The position numbers and the translations under genes were made by a program. Below the pieces are notes generated by a model. The model ran no database searches and was not told where the DNA came from. It saw nothing but the letters and a program-made list of their open reading frames with translations. 37,723 nt of DNA from Acanthaster planci (taxonomy: Eukaryota; Echinodermata; Asteroidea; Valvatida; Acanthasteridae), in contig NW_019091516.1 of the NCBI RefSeq assembly GCF_001949145.1, positions 1 through 37,723 on the forward strand, read 5' to 3'. The stretch's first letter is position 1. Every line of letters begins with the position of its first letter. Shown in pieces: positions 21,601 to 31,860 of the stretch.

Positions 21601-23457
21601 CTTTAAAAGATTGAAAGTATGGAGCTGCTCGTATAATTTACTTCATTATTTGAAGTAACAGTTCCATAAGAGGTCCCTAAGTACACTCGGAGTTAATGCA
21701 TTGCTGATGTACAAGCTTGCATTGTGATTCTGTTCAGCAAATGTTTCACTTTATTTCCTGCCCATGCGTTATCATCTGAAATTTTTAATGTGTATTACTC
21801 ACGCTCCATAGACTTTTGAATGACAAAAAACGGACACGATCGATCGCGACTTTGCAGGGGACTCCATTTAAAGTTTTATACATGCCAAATACTGTCCGGA
21901 TGTGCATGCTCAGCGGACTCTATTTGGCTCTGGACAGTTTTCGACATAAAAACTGATACTCGCCTTTACAAATTTTCTTTCACTGATTTAATAAGGTGCC
22001 ACGCAAAGCTTTCTTGGATCGTTAACAGCTATTCAGTGCTTATCCGATTTTGTCATCGGTTTCCTGAGTACGTGGGCCATCTCTGTATTCGGTCACATTC
22101 GGCTGTTGGGCGCGGGACTGTTTTTCTTCATAATTCGGTTCTTGTATTATTCGTGGATTCCATCACCTTGGCTTGTTATCTTCTCTGAGGCACTTCATGG
22201 TAAGTCTTGGTCTTCATGGTAAGTCTAGTCCATTTGCAGGATGAATTATATACGAGTATTGGCCTAACAAGGGGGGGTCAAAATGGAGAAAGAATGTGGA
22301 AATGACAATGGCTGATCAACCTTTGTTTCCGAATTGATGAATTGGCAGGTCCTAGAACTATGTTTCGAATGAGCTGGGTGTAAGTCGTATTCCCCTGGAT
22401 CCAACTGGGTCAATCTGTTCGAACGATCTGTCTATATGCAGTAATCGGTACGCTCAACTGAGGGGGGGGAGTCTTACAGCAATCAGAACTCACTGCCAAC
22501 ATTACATTTCTGTCAATGTATTTTCAGGGTTGTGAGACAAGGGAATAGGCATCAGTTCGAACAAGTTGTAAGTTGGAACCCTGGATCCAACTAGGTCAAT
22601 CTGTTCGAACAAGGTCTCGATACACAGTAAATGACATGTTTAGAGGGGGGCGGGCTGATCACTGCCAAATTTCTGTCAATGTTCAGGGTTGGGCTCCATT
22701 CTGACGTGGATCACGACGGTAGCATACCTGAACGATGCTGTTCCACCGCAGTGTCGGTCCACTGTGCAAGGCATTCTGGTCGCCGCGTATAACGGCTTGG
22801 GAGCAGGGCTTGGATTCTTCACCTCCGGTCTGCTCGTCAACAGATTCGGAGCATCACAAACGTTTGGCCTCTTCGCAGTTTCCTGTACCGCGTTTTTTGT
22901 TGTGTTCCTGAGCATTCAAGGGGTGAGAGAGAATTTGGCCTCTTTAAAATTACGATCATATACTAAGTTGTATCTGAAATTTGTTGACTCAAGTTATGAT
23001 TTTTTAGGGATTTCCCCTTTCACCGACCTAAAAGTATACTATGTTTTCCGAGAGCTTTAGTGAAGACATCATAAAGCAGCCCTCCAGCGAGGTTGCGGGG
23101 TGGTCAGTGGTACCGCAGTCAAACTATTCCCAAAGCCTGATTACCAAAAATTTGGCTGTTGTTGTTGCTGAATTCTCTATGTCAAGGCAAATCGAATGCA
23201 AACTGTTCAACGACACATCCAGACAGAAAGTATCGTGGTGAGTTTTACACCGAAACTACTGCGATACTCCAATTATCTTGAACTGACCGGGTTTATCGTC
23301 TGGCAGTGTACGTGCAATTTACTGTCGCATTCCGTTTCTTTAACAGCTCTCAAAGATACCACCTACCCCTTGGAAAGACGAACACGAGGAGAAACAAGCG
23401 CTGCAGAAAGAAGTCAAGGATCCAGATGAAGAAGATGCACTCTTAAACCGTCAATGA
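18658..23457 (+). CDS. MFSD6-like major facilitator transporter, copy B (6 exons)
   Basis: Exons 18658-19445, 20206-20362, 20811-20994, 21996-22199, 22687-22922 and 23347-23457 give 559 aa. It has the same architecture, phases and motifs as copy A: DRFRCRR, WNRAFGTVGWG, FLYWHLDNMG, GHIRLL and YLNDAVPPQCR. Exon 1 has the same 788 bases in both. Exon 3 is three codons longer, in the cytoplasmic loop before membrane segment 7, and the tail ends DALLNRQ instead of DALLDSRNK. Differences concentrate in the large extracellular loop (about residues 128-190), where the three sequons are kept. Exon 5 differs from copy A at only three bases, unlike the other exons. Intron 4 holds a duplicated donor and an older acceptor that would break the frame if used. 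The reading frame is intact, so both copies are probably functional. Confidence 0.88.
22192..22225 (+). repeat. tandem duplication of the exon 4 donor (gene B)
   Basis: CTTCATGGTAAGTCT occurs twice, 19 bases apart. The first donor (GT at 22200) keeps the frame into exon 5. The second adds 19 bases and shifts it. Gene A has only one donor here. Confidence 0.75.
22370..22686 (+). repeat. doubled intron 4 end with a decoy acceptor (gene B)
   Basis: Two related copies of the intron 3' end follow each other: 22370-22527, ending TATTTTCAG plus GGTT, and 22530-22686, leading to the real exon 5. The second copy is nearly identical to intron 4 of gene A; the first is diverged. They share TGGATCCAACT-GGTCAATCTGTTCGAAC. 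The join lies at GTTG, a 4-mer present at both source sites. Confidence 0.75.
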
Positions 23458-23659
23458 ATTTGTGTGCTTGCACCACAGTCGTTCAACACGTTATCGAAAC
23501 TTTAAGTAGTCATGTGCCTTCTTTTTTTTTTTTGCATCCAGTTTTTCAGTGCTGATGATCATCCATTGAGCTATGGATGCTGATCTGACTCAGTGTATAT
23601 GCCTGCTGGGAGCATCCATAGTACAGAAACCTAAGCCCATAGAGGGTGCAGACCACTAA

Positions 23660-23765
23660 TTCAAGTGAGAATTTCTGGCCAGCTCATTAGCATCAAAAGT
23701 GCCCCCCGCATGGTCTTTTGAACAGGATCAACTCCCTGGGTCTTTTAGCTTTCATATGAGAGCAG
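23660..23765 (-). repeat. dispersed repeat, copy 2 (inverted to 2004-2150)
   Basis: Its reverse complement carries AGGGAGTTGATCC, TTCAAAAGA, GGGGGGCAC and GATGCTAATGAGCT, in the same order as the copy before ERG28. Located about 200 bases after the gene B stop. Confidence 0.5.
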
Positions 23766-25192
23766 ACTGACTAAAAACTATGGTTGAAATATTGTCCTAA
23801 GTGCCCAAGGCTTTTTTTTTGGGGGGGGGTATTTTGTTTTGTGGGAATAATTAAAAATGTAAATGGTTAACCCACAAAAAATTGCAAAGACATTGAAAGA
23901 TTAGTGACCACACAAGAATTTCATTTGTGTTTCAGAAGTCTCTGGGATGTTGGTATGCACGTTATTGGAACCTGAACAGTGCTGATTTTACAGTTTTCAA
24001 AGGGGCTTGAATTAGTGGACCGTACACCCTAGAAAACAGTGCAAAATCGGACCGAAATAGCGCCGCCTGTTGACTCTCGTGAAGAGATTGGCCTCTGGTT
24101 TTTTTCAATGGAAATTCAAGATTATGGCCGAAATATCACTTTTTGTTTCAATTTTATGGTGGTTAGCCACGAAAACATTTTTTGTTCCCTTTCCCCGAAG
24201 ATACCCCGTCAATAGCAGTAAAACTATGCGCTCAACTCTGAATGTAGCCGCCCGCCTCTATCCAAAATAAGGCCGGTAATTTCGGGCATTTTCTGACAGA
24301 AATACCCCGAACTGGAAACTATCAGTCCCATATTCGGGATTTATAAAAATGTTTCTATGATCCCTCGTGATTATAGCATGTCTTATTGTAAAATCCCCTT
24401 GGGATCACAACATATTAATGAACTTGCAAACAGAAATACAACCATTTGGTGGCGGAAAGCACCCCAATGGAAAACTCGAAATTTGGTACGGTTTTTGTCG
24501 GGCTATTTGCATATCTGTGTTTGTATTCTAAAATAATACGTCAACAAAGCCGATACGTAAATAACCCGAACAAACAGTCAGTAAATGAGCGTTCCATTCT
24601 GCTTTATGCCCCCCCCCAAAAAAAAGTGCGCGTACGTGCTGCACATGAATTTCGCCGGTGATTTTTAATCGGATTTTTTGGTACCCATCAGTGCGCACGA
24701 CAGCTGCTGCTCTTGAACAGTCACCTCACTTATCACTGACTGAAAGGGAGCGACTTCAGTTTAATTTTAGCTGTGCTCATTCATCGAGAAACAGTAATTG
24801 AAAGACATGCAAATGAATCGGACGACCTTGATTGAATGTTAGGGAAACCTGTAAAACATTCGTTTTAAAATAAAAATCAGATATGGATGTAAAAATATAT
24901 GTGTCAATGCTCTGTGTAGTCCTGTGTATATTATTCCAAAGACGCGCTGATGTTTCCGTATGTTGTATTTGTGCGTTGCATTTAGAAAATATTATTTATT
25001 CTATGTTCTACAGGCACGCACGGGCATGGATTCAAAATGTCTGTGCCCATCAGGACGACGTCGAATCTTCTCTACGAGGAGAATGGGAGGTTGGCGCTCT
25101 TATTTTGATATATAGCTCTATGTGGTCATCACAAATTTCAGAAAGTTTCTTCTGGACAAACCATTACCCTTCCAATTGCCCCATATAAACCA
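23766..25192. other. downstream of gene B, no gene recognised
   Basis: Contains homopolymer runs (T/G near 23812-23829, C/A near 24608-24624) and short frames only. No transposon ends recognised. The equivalent interval after gene A is much shorter, so this is likely inserted or expanded sequence. Confidence 0.4.
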
Positions 25193-25395
25193 CAGAATTG
25201 ACGTTGTATGGCATAGCTTCCTTCCCGGGGTTTTGATGTTTTTCTTTGTGCATACATTTCCCGAATTTTGCTACCCAACGCTGATGTAACCTACATGTCA
25301 TGCTGCTCAAAATAATGAGCACATACAGGAGAATCAATGTGGCGTCCTTTTGCACGTGGTGGCTGCAGACATTTTGGACAATTTTGTGGTAGAAA
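25193..25395 (+). repeat. 3' flank segment shared with gene A
   Basis: Counterpart of 13262-13470, with TTGACGTTGTATGGCA, CTTCCTTC, CCCAACGCTGATG and GTGGCGTCCTTTTGCACGTGG blocks. Confidence 0.5.
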
Positions 25396-27900
25396 AGGGC
25401 GTATTATAGAGATCAGTGGGTTCTGCGTGGCTTACAGATCAACCTTGTCCCCATGGGTAAGATCTTGCCTAGACTGGTACTTGTCCCATAGTCTCCAGAC
25501 GTCTTATAGACGTCCTCCGAACGAAGCAACCGGTAGTGGGTAATGGTTCTAGAGGAATCCTGCCGGTTTTATGTTAACGAGGAAATTAGAATATAACAAT
25601 TTCCATAATGTAACACTGTCACGTGACAAAACACTGGGAGACTTTCTAGATTCGATTGAAGATGGTGTATACCATTGTTTTTTGTCGTAATTTCACAAGA
25701 TATAATATTGTATAATATTCACTGCAACTTACGTTCCATTTATTTGTTTCATGTTTGAGTCAACTACTTTGTGAAAAATCAAGAAAAACAGCGCGGAATT
25801 TTCAACGCTTTAATCGAAGGTCTTGTAGTTTATCTTGCGTAAAATGTATGGATTATAGGGAGTTCCTAGTACAACTGATCAACGTCCGCAGGGTCAGGGT
25901 GTGAAATAGGCATGACAGCTTCTCATCCCCTTAAAAAGGAGCATTTTGTAACATCTAGGAGTAATCAGTGAATTTATCTTGGAGTAATGCGCCCCCTCGA
26001 CAATGTAACATTGCGTAATCGTGTGAAAACAACCTCCAGGAACACAGCAGTCGACTCGTGTCCGTGCCCACGTGCCTGCGCGATCGTGCTTATAACGGTA
26101 CTTTCATGTCGGTTCACACGTTGATGAAATTCTTAAACTCTATTTATATTTGAGTCGTTAATAATTATAAGTAACAAAAGAATTATGTCTTAAAACATCA
26201 TTCTCGGAAACAGTGCCACATTGGATTATATCATTATTATCTAGGGTGATTTTGAATTCGCAAAATTTTCCAAAAAAATCCATTCCTTAAATAAAATTAA
26301 ACTTCACATTGATCCAATTTATATTCTTCTTTACGCCTAAAACTCAAGTCTCTATAATTCAATTCACAGTCCTTTTGATGAAAGAATGTTGGTATATTTT
26401 TAGTTGCTTTTAGGGTTATCTGTTTATCAATGGAGACTCTCACATCTCAAACGCTACATACCAGAAAATTTGCTCTATTACGATGGTCGGCCAACTATCG
26501 TAAAAAAGAGAACAAAATGTTTGTTTTCTCGAAAACTACAGCATTCTGGGAGGAAATATTTAACAGACTGATTGAGACTGCTGTGTACTTTCTTTTTCTG
26601 GATTATACGGTAGTCCGATTTTCGGAAGTTTACCAAAGGTGTACACCACCTTTGTGACTCGTTCTACTGAGCCATTTACGCACGCAGCACAAATTTCAGA
26701 CGTATTTACCTGCATTTTAGGACTAACTGCTTCCATAATATAAGGGAAAAACCTTCTGAAGGTTTCCTTAGAGCCATATGTTCGGCTGTCAAGCGCACGA
26801 AATTTAAGGTTGTTTGTACACATCGTCTCTATAAATAGAAAGAGTAATTAGGCCTACGCATGTGTACAGCTAAACCAACCACTGACTCCAGAAGCCAGCT
26901 ATAAGTGTGCACCACTGGAAATAAATTCCCATAGACAGCAGTGATAAATCCCCATACTTCACAAATATTTTAAAATACAACTCTCACAGGTGTTCAGGCT
27001 GTACAGAAAAATGATGTTCAACATGTCCTCTTTCATTTTCCTTTCAATTTTCGGGGCTTTGACCAATGAATTTTGGAGAAATTTTCACCAGAAGCAGACC
27101 ACCCCTAGAATGCAGAAATTGTCCCTGTCCAGAAAAGTAGCCGTTTTGAGAAACCAACGCTCGGCAAAATGGCTCAAATAATTCCACTTTTGGACCCGAT
27201 TGCATCCAAATTGCTCAGAATTAAAAGCCCTGAGTCCGGCCCAGAGGTTCAGTCTTATATTTCTTCAATTCCTCAGTACAATAGCTCTCAGGACCCTCTA
27301 ATATAGAATATTTTGAGTCTATAACTTTTATTAATGAGCTCGGCAGACATATTTCTGGCCTAAATACGAGTGTGCACCCACAGCTACCAGTCTCCGATAA
27401 TTTTTTTATCCGCTCTAAGCGCAACAAAGAGGGCGTGTTGTTTGGAACCATTGATCTCCATTATAAAGACTGGATAGGGCAGCGCATCTGGCGTATGCAC
27501 GTTAAATAACGAGCGTGGCGACTTTTGTTGCGTGTACTTTCAAATGGAGTTTTTCAAAAATCTGTTGAGGTTATTTTACTTCAATTGTTAGATTTCGTTT
27601 TGCACCTGGAATGGATAACTTTGGAAGAATAATGGTTGAGGTGTACGCAGCAGTGATTTATCCGAGATCAACGTCAAGTTTGGAAGACGGAACAGAAGGA
27701 AACGTAAGTCACACTTTTTTAGTTTCAGAAAGTTTCCCAAGTTATACTTTATAATGTCTAACTTTAGTAAGAAATTTATGACAGTCTATCTAGCCTATCA
27801 GGCTTTGTATATGAGACTTCACTATCTCGAAGTTGGGACCGTCTGAAAGTTACTTATTGGCAAAAGTGGTTTCAAAAACTGAATAACTAATTTGTCGTTT
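25396..27900. other. intergenic, no supported gene
   Basis: Short frames occur on both strands. A 31-codon block at 27611-27703 starts with ATG and ends at a good donor (AAC|GTAAGT), but splicing to the next CAG acceptor (near 27914) reaches a stop within a few codons in its frame. I do not call a gene. Confidence 0.35.
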
Positions 27901-27926
27901 TATTTTCCCCAGATTTCACTGGAAAA

Positions 27927-28160
27927 ATCTCCAAGAAAGCCATGATTTGTGTTTGTCAGATCTACAGACGCACTGAACCCAAATCGTGTGACAGACGATG
28001 TGATATGAGTGACAGAATTCTTCTTCAGGGCAGAGATGAAACCAAAGTGAGAAGCAGAGTGCTGACCTTTCTGTTGAGTAAAGTTACAAACAAGGGAACC
28101 CAAAGTCAACACAATGAAAGAAACTTTGCCAACATAACCAAATTATTCGTTTTCAGTTAA
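27927..28160 (+). pseudogene. Ty3/Mag-type gag remnant (tentative)
   Basis: An open stretch carries a cysteine-containing segment followed by SDRILLQGRDETKVRSRVL. This fits the Ty3/Mag gag signature in which a RDRIVxG-like motif precedes a VRxRLL helix. It lies directly before Ty3-type polymerase sequence. No zinc knuckle or protease follows, so the part in between is deleted. Capsid identity is inferred from this single motif and from context. Confidence 0.45.
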
Positions 28161-28219
28161 AAAATGACTTTTTTGTCCGAAAGCAGTTATTAAATGTGAA
28201 TCTTTCTTTCAGGTTTTGG

Positions 28220-29265
28220 ATCAAACAATCCATTGAAAGTTATTGGGGAAGTTCATTACAGAAGTTAAAGTGAGCGATTCAAATGACACTAGTGCAGAAG
28301 CAGATGTTGTTGATGAAGAGGGGCCCGTACTCCTAGGTAAGACACCTGCAGTGATCGGGTGTGCTTAGACTTGGGATAAATCTGATAGGTGGAGAAGTGA
28401 CCGATAGATACCCAGAATGCTTTGACGGGGTAGGAAAACGGAAAGATTATAAGCTAAAGCTTAACATTGACAAAGAGGTGAAGCCAGTAGCACAACAAAT
28501 GTATTGAGTACCATATACGCTGAGACAGAAAGTCAGTGACAAATTGGATGAGTTGGAGTCACAGGGTATAATTGAGAAGGTTAATAACCCAACCTTGTGG
28601 GTAAGCCCAGTGATTGTTGTACTCAAAGGCAATGGAGATATTCGACTCTGTGTTGATATGCGTAGAGCCAATGAGGCCATTATCAGAGAGAGGCACCCAA
28701 TTTCAACTGTCGATGATATATTGTACAATATGAATGGTAGAGAGGTATTTAGTAAGCTAGACATGAAGTATGGGTAACACCAAATTGAACTCCATGCAGA
28801 GTCTAGAGAGAAAACAACTTTTGTGACTCATAAAGGTCTGTATAGATATACAAGGTTGATGTTCGGTATAAGTGCCGCATCAGAGAAATACCAACAGGTA
28901 GTGCCTCAGACATTGCATGATTGTGAAGGGGTTCAGAACATATCAGACGACATTGTTGTTTATGGCAAAACACAAGCAGAGCATGATGCAAGGCTAGTTC
29001 TGTGCAGACTGAAAGAAAAGAAGTTGACCTGAAATATGAGCAAGTGTCAGTTCGGTATGTCAAAGATAACATTCACGGGGCATGTGTTGTCCAAGAATGG
29101 AGTTGAACCCACGAGGGGCGTTTCAGAGACCTGAAAGAGGCAAGACGTCCAACTAATGTCGATGAAGTTAAGAGTTTTTTGGGACTTGTGAATTTTTCGG
29201 CACGGTACATTTCAAATTTAGCAACTGTAGCTGAACCACTGCGTAGATTGACTAGAAAAAACGAA
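28220..29265 (+). pseudogene. Ty3/gypsy (Mag lineage) reverse transcriptase, broken
   Basis: Conserved blocks appear in the right order: a linker before the RT, a DELESQGIIEKV-like block, the DIRLCVDMRRAN block (28640-28670 region), FSKLDMKYG, the catalytic ISDD at 28940-28951 (Mag elements use ISDD in place of YLDD), and the GLVNFSARYISNLA connection block. Damage: TAA at 28775-28777 where Tyr is expected before HQIEL, TGA at 29030-29032, and a frameshift between there and 29179. There is no Ty3 RNase H or integrase; the frame continues into BEL-type sequence near 29265. No LTRs recognised. Confidence 0.8.
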
Positions 29266-31745
29266 AAGCTGTCAATTGGAGGCTTCCACTTGACCAAGTG
29301 GACAAGCAGTCGACGACGCGATGTTGAAGCTATTCGGCTTGAAGAGAGGGCAAAGGATGTAAGGGCAATGGATCTTAGTCGAGGTAGACTGCCTGTGGAA
29401 CGAGCTGTCGGAGTCAAGTGGGATACTGAAAGTGATACGCTTGGAGTAAGCGTCTGTGCAAGACTGAGGAACTACACTCGCCAGGGTTTGCTCAGTATTG
29501 TCTGTTCCGTCTTTGATCCCTTGGGGTTTCTGTACCCATATGTTCTCTGGGCCAAGATCCTATTTCAAGATGAGTGTCGAATTGCGAACATGGGTTGGGA
29601 TGAGCCGTTGGAAGTGGCCTCGCAGGAAAAGTGGATTAGGTGGTTGAATGACCTTCCCAGGCTCTGAAAGTTCAAGGTCGCCAGGTGCTTGGTCCCGGGT
29701 AGTTTTGGAGAGGTTCGTAAGTGCTACCTACATCACTTCTCAGACGCATCTGAAGATGGCTATGGTTGTATCTCTTATGCTTGCTTCGTCAGAGCAAACA
29801 ACGAAGTTCATTGCACTTTTGTCATTGGCAAAGCCCGGTAGGTACCGTTGAAACCCATGACAATTCCTAGACTTGAATTGTCAGCAGCTGTCATGACAGT
29901 TCGAGTCGACTCCATGCTTTGAAGGGAAGTCGGCTTGGAGGTTCAAGGATCTACCTTTCGGACGGATAGTATGCTCGTACTTCTGTATATCGGGAATACT
30001 ACAAGGCACTTCCACAACTTTTGTTCCCAGTAGGGTGGCAGTGATACATGAAGCATCTACACCAGATCAGTGGCGGTATGTTAGCTCTTAGGAAAATCCC
30101 GCTGATGACGCGTCTCGAGGGCTTGACGCAGATTGTTTGGTTTCAAGTACCAGGTGGAAGAACGGTCCCAGATTCTCCTGGGAAAATGAAGACAAATGGC
30201 CGGCGACGCCAGAGAGGTTGAATCTCCTTGATAGTGATCGAATAGTAAAAAGAGAAATAGTCTCACGGATTGTGAGGGCTGATGAAAAGGTTGATGTCCT
30301 CAATAGGTTAATCAACAGATACTCCTGCAGGTTTCGACTCCGTAAAGCTGTAGCGTGGATTCTTCGCTTTATTAGGTAGCTTGGCGATTCCAGGCCAAAG
30401 GAGCCTTCCAGGCTGACAGTTGAGGATTTGAAGAATGCTGAGCAGGCTCTGGTAAAGTTTGTCCAGAGGAGAAGCTTTCAGCAAGAGATCACGGATTTGC
30501 CGGAATGTCAAACAGTTAGAAAACAGAGTCCGATCTACAGTCTGTGACCTTACCTTAATGGTAGTGGAGTGTTGAGACTTGGCGGCAGATTACGGCATGC
30601 TCCCATCGAAGAGAACCAGAAATTCCCAGCTGTTCTGCCAAACAACCACCACTTGTCATCTCTTGTAGTGAGGCACGTGCATGAGTCATTGGCTGGTCAT
30701 GGCAGCAAGGACCACGTGCTATCATTCTGAGGAGGAAGTACTGGATTCACCAACCACTTCCTTTGATAAGTCGAGTGCTCAAAGGATGTCTATTGTGTAG
30801 AAGGTTGCATGCGCGGCCAGAGGTCCAGCAGATGGCAGACCTCCCAGAAGGAAGGGTAACCCCGGCAAACCTGCTTTTTCCTACGTTGGATTGGAATGTT
30901 TTTGCCCATTCCTTGTCAAGCGTGGACGGAGCAGGGAGAAGAGGTATGGCTGCCTGTTTACCTGCATGACGACAAGGGCGATTCATCTGGAGATGTTGCA
31001 TTCGATGGAAGCCGATTCCTTTCTCAACAGTTTCTTGAGGTTTGTTGCTAGGCGAGGCTCATCCGAATGTCTCTATTCCGACAATGGCCCAAATTTTGTA
31101 AGAGGTGAAAAGGAACTTGGTGATGCTATCCCGAGATTGCGCAAAGATGATAAGGTCAATGGAGTTCTTTTTGCCAAGCATATAGATTGGCGTCTCAATC
31201 GGCCCACTGCGTCTCACATGAGTGGGTCATGGGAGCGTCAAATCCAAACGGTGCGGAGAGTGTTGGAATTGCTTCTCCGGGACACAGTTCTTGACGATGA
31301 GAGGCTCAGTACGCTCTTTTGTGAAGTTGAGTACATTGTGAATGATAGACCCATAACTCCTGTCACTGATGATCCAAATGACCTTGGGGCCTTAACTCCA
31401 AGTCATTTGTTGAAGTTTCGACTAGGACACCCAGTGGCTGTCAGGGGGTCGAATGAAACTGAACCCTACAGAAGACGCTGGAAACAAGTCCAGCTACTCG
31501 CAGAGAGGCTCTGGAGGCGATGGATATCAGAATATCTCCCTAACTTGCAGCGCAGACAGTGATGGGTAGATGAGAAGCCGAACCTCGGAAAGGGTGACCT
31601 AGTGCTGGTTCTAGATGACCAAGCTCCAAGGAACAACTAGCCTTTGGCCAGGATAACTCAAACGTCCCTGGAAGCGATGGACTGGTAAGGAGTGTTGAAA
31701 TCCAAACAGCTTCGGGTACCTACAACAGATCTGTCACCAAGTTGT
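29266..31745 (+). pseudogene. BEL/Pao pol fragment 1: RT end, RNase H, integrase, DUF5641
   Basis: Starts at GGFHLTKW, typical of the BEL polymerase just after the RT core, then the PVERAVGVKW block and DPLGFLYP. An RNase H-like HHFSDAS lies near 29731-29749. The integrase follows: CLLC (30786-30797), a first catalytic position, SDNGPNF with Asp at 31080-31082, and GSWERQ with Glu at 31233-31235. The DUF5641 tail (RWKQVQLLAERLW, GDLVLVLDDQAP) ends near 31745. The first integrase Asp is replaced by Glu (GAA, 30894-30896). Several stops and frameshifts lie between 29665 and 30890. BEL gag, protease and RT core are missing; the upstream frame is Ty3-type. Confidence 0.85.
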
Positions 31746-31860
31746 GTCTCTTGGAAAGTGCAAATAACTAAATGTGTAACTTCCACATTAAGGTTCGTTG
31801 TAACATACCTGTTTATTAAACATGCTTGTTCACATTCTTAACTTCAGTCGCATGTTATGA

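Noticed and set aside
27611-27703. First exon of a new gene with a good donor
   Set aside because: The following acceptor leads to a stop within about ten codons in the same frame and no homology is apparent.
27927-28030. ZP-domain C-terminal fragment
   Set aside because: The cysteine spacing does not fit ZP, while the SDRILLQGRDETKVRSRVL motif and the adjoining Ty3 polymerase fit a Mag-type gag better.
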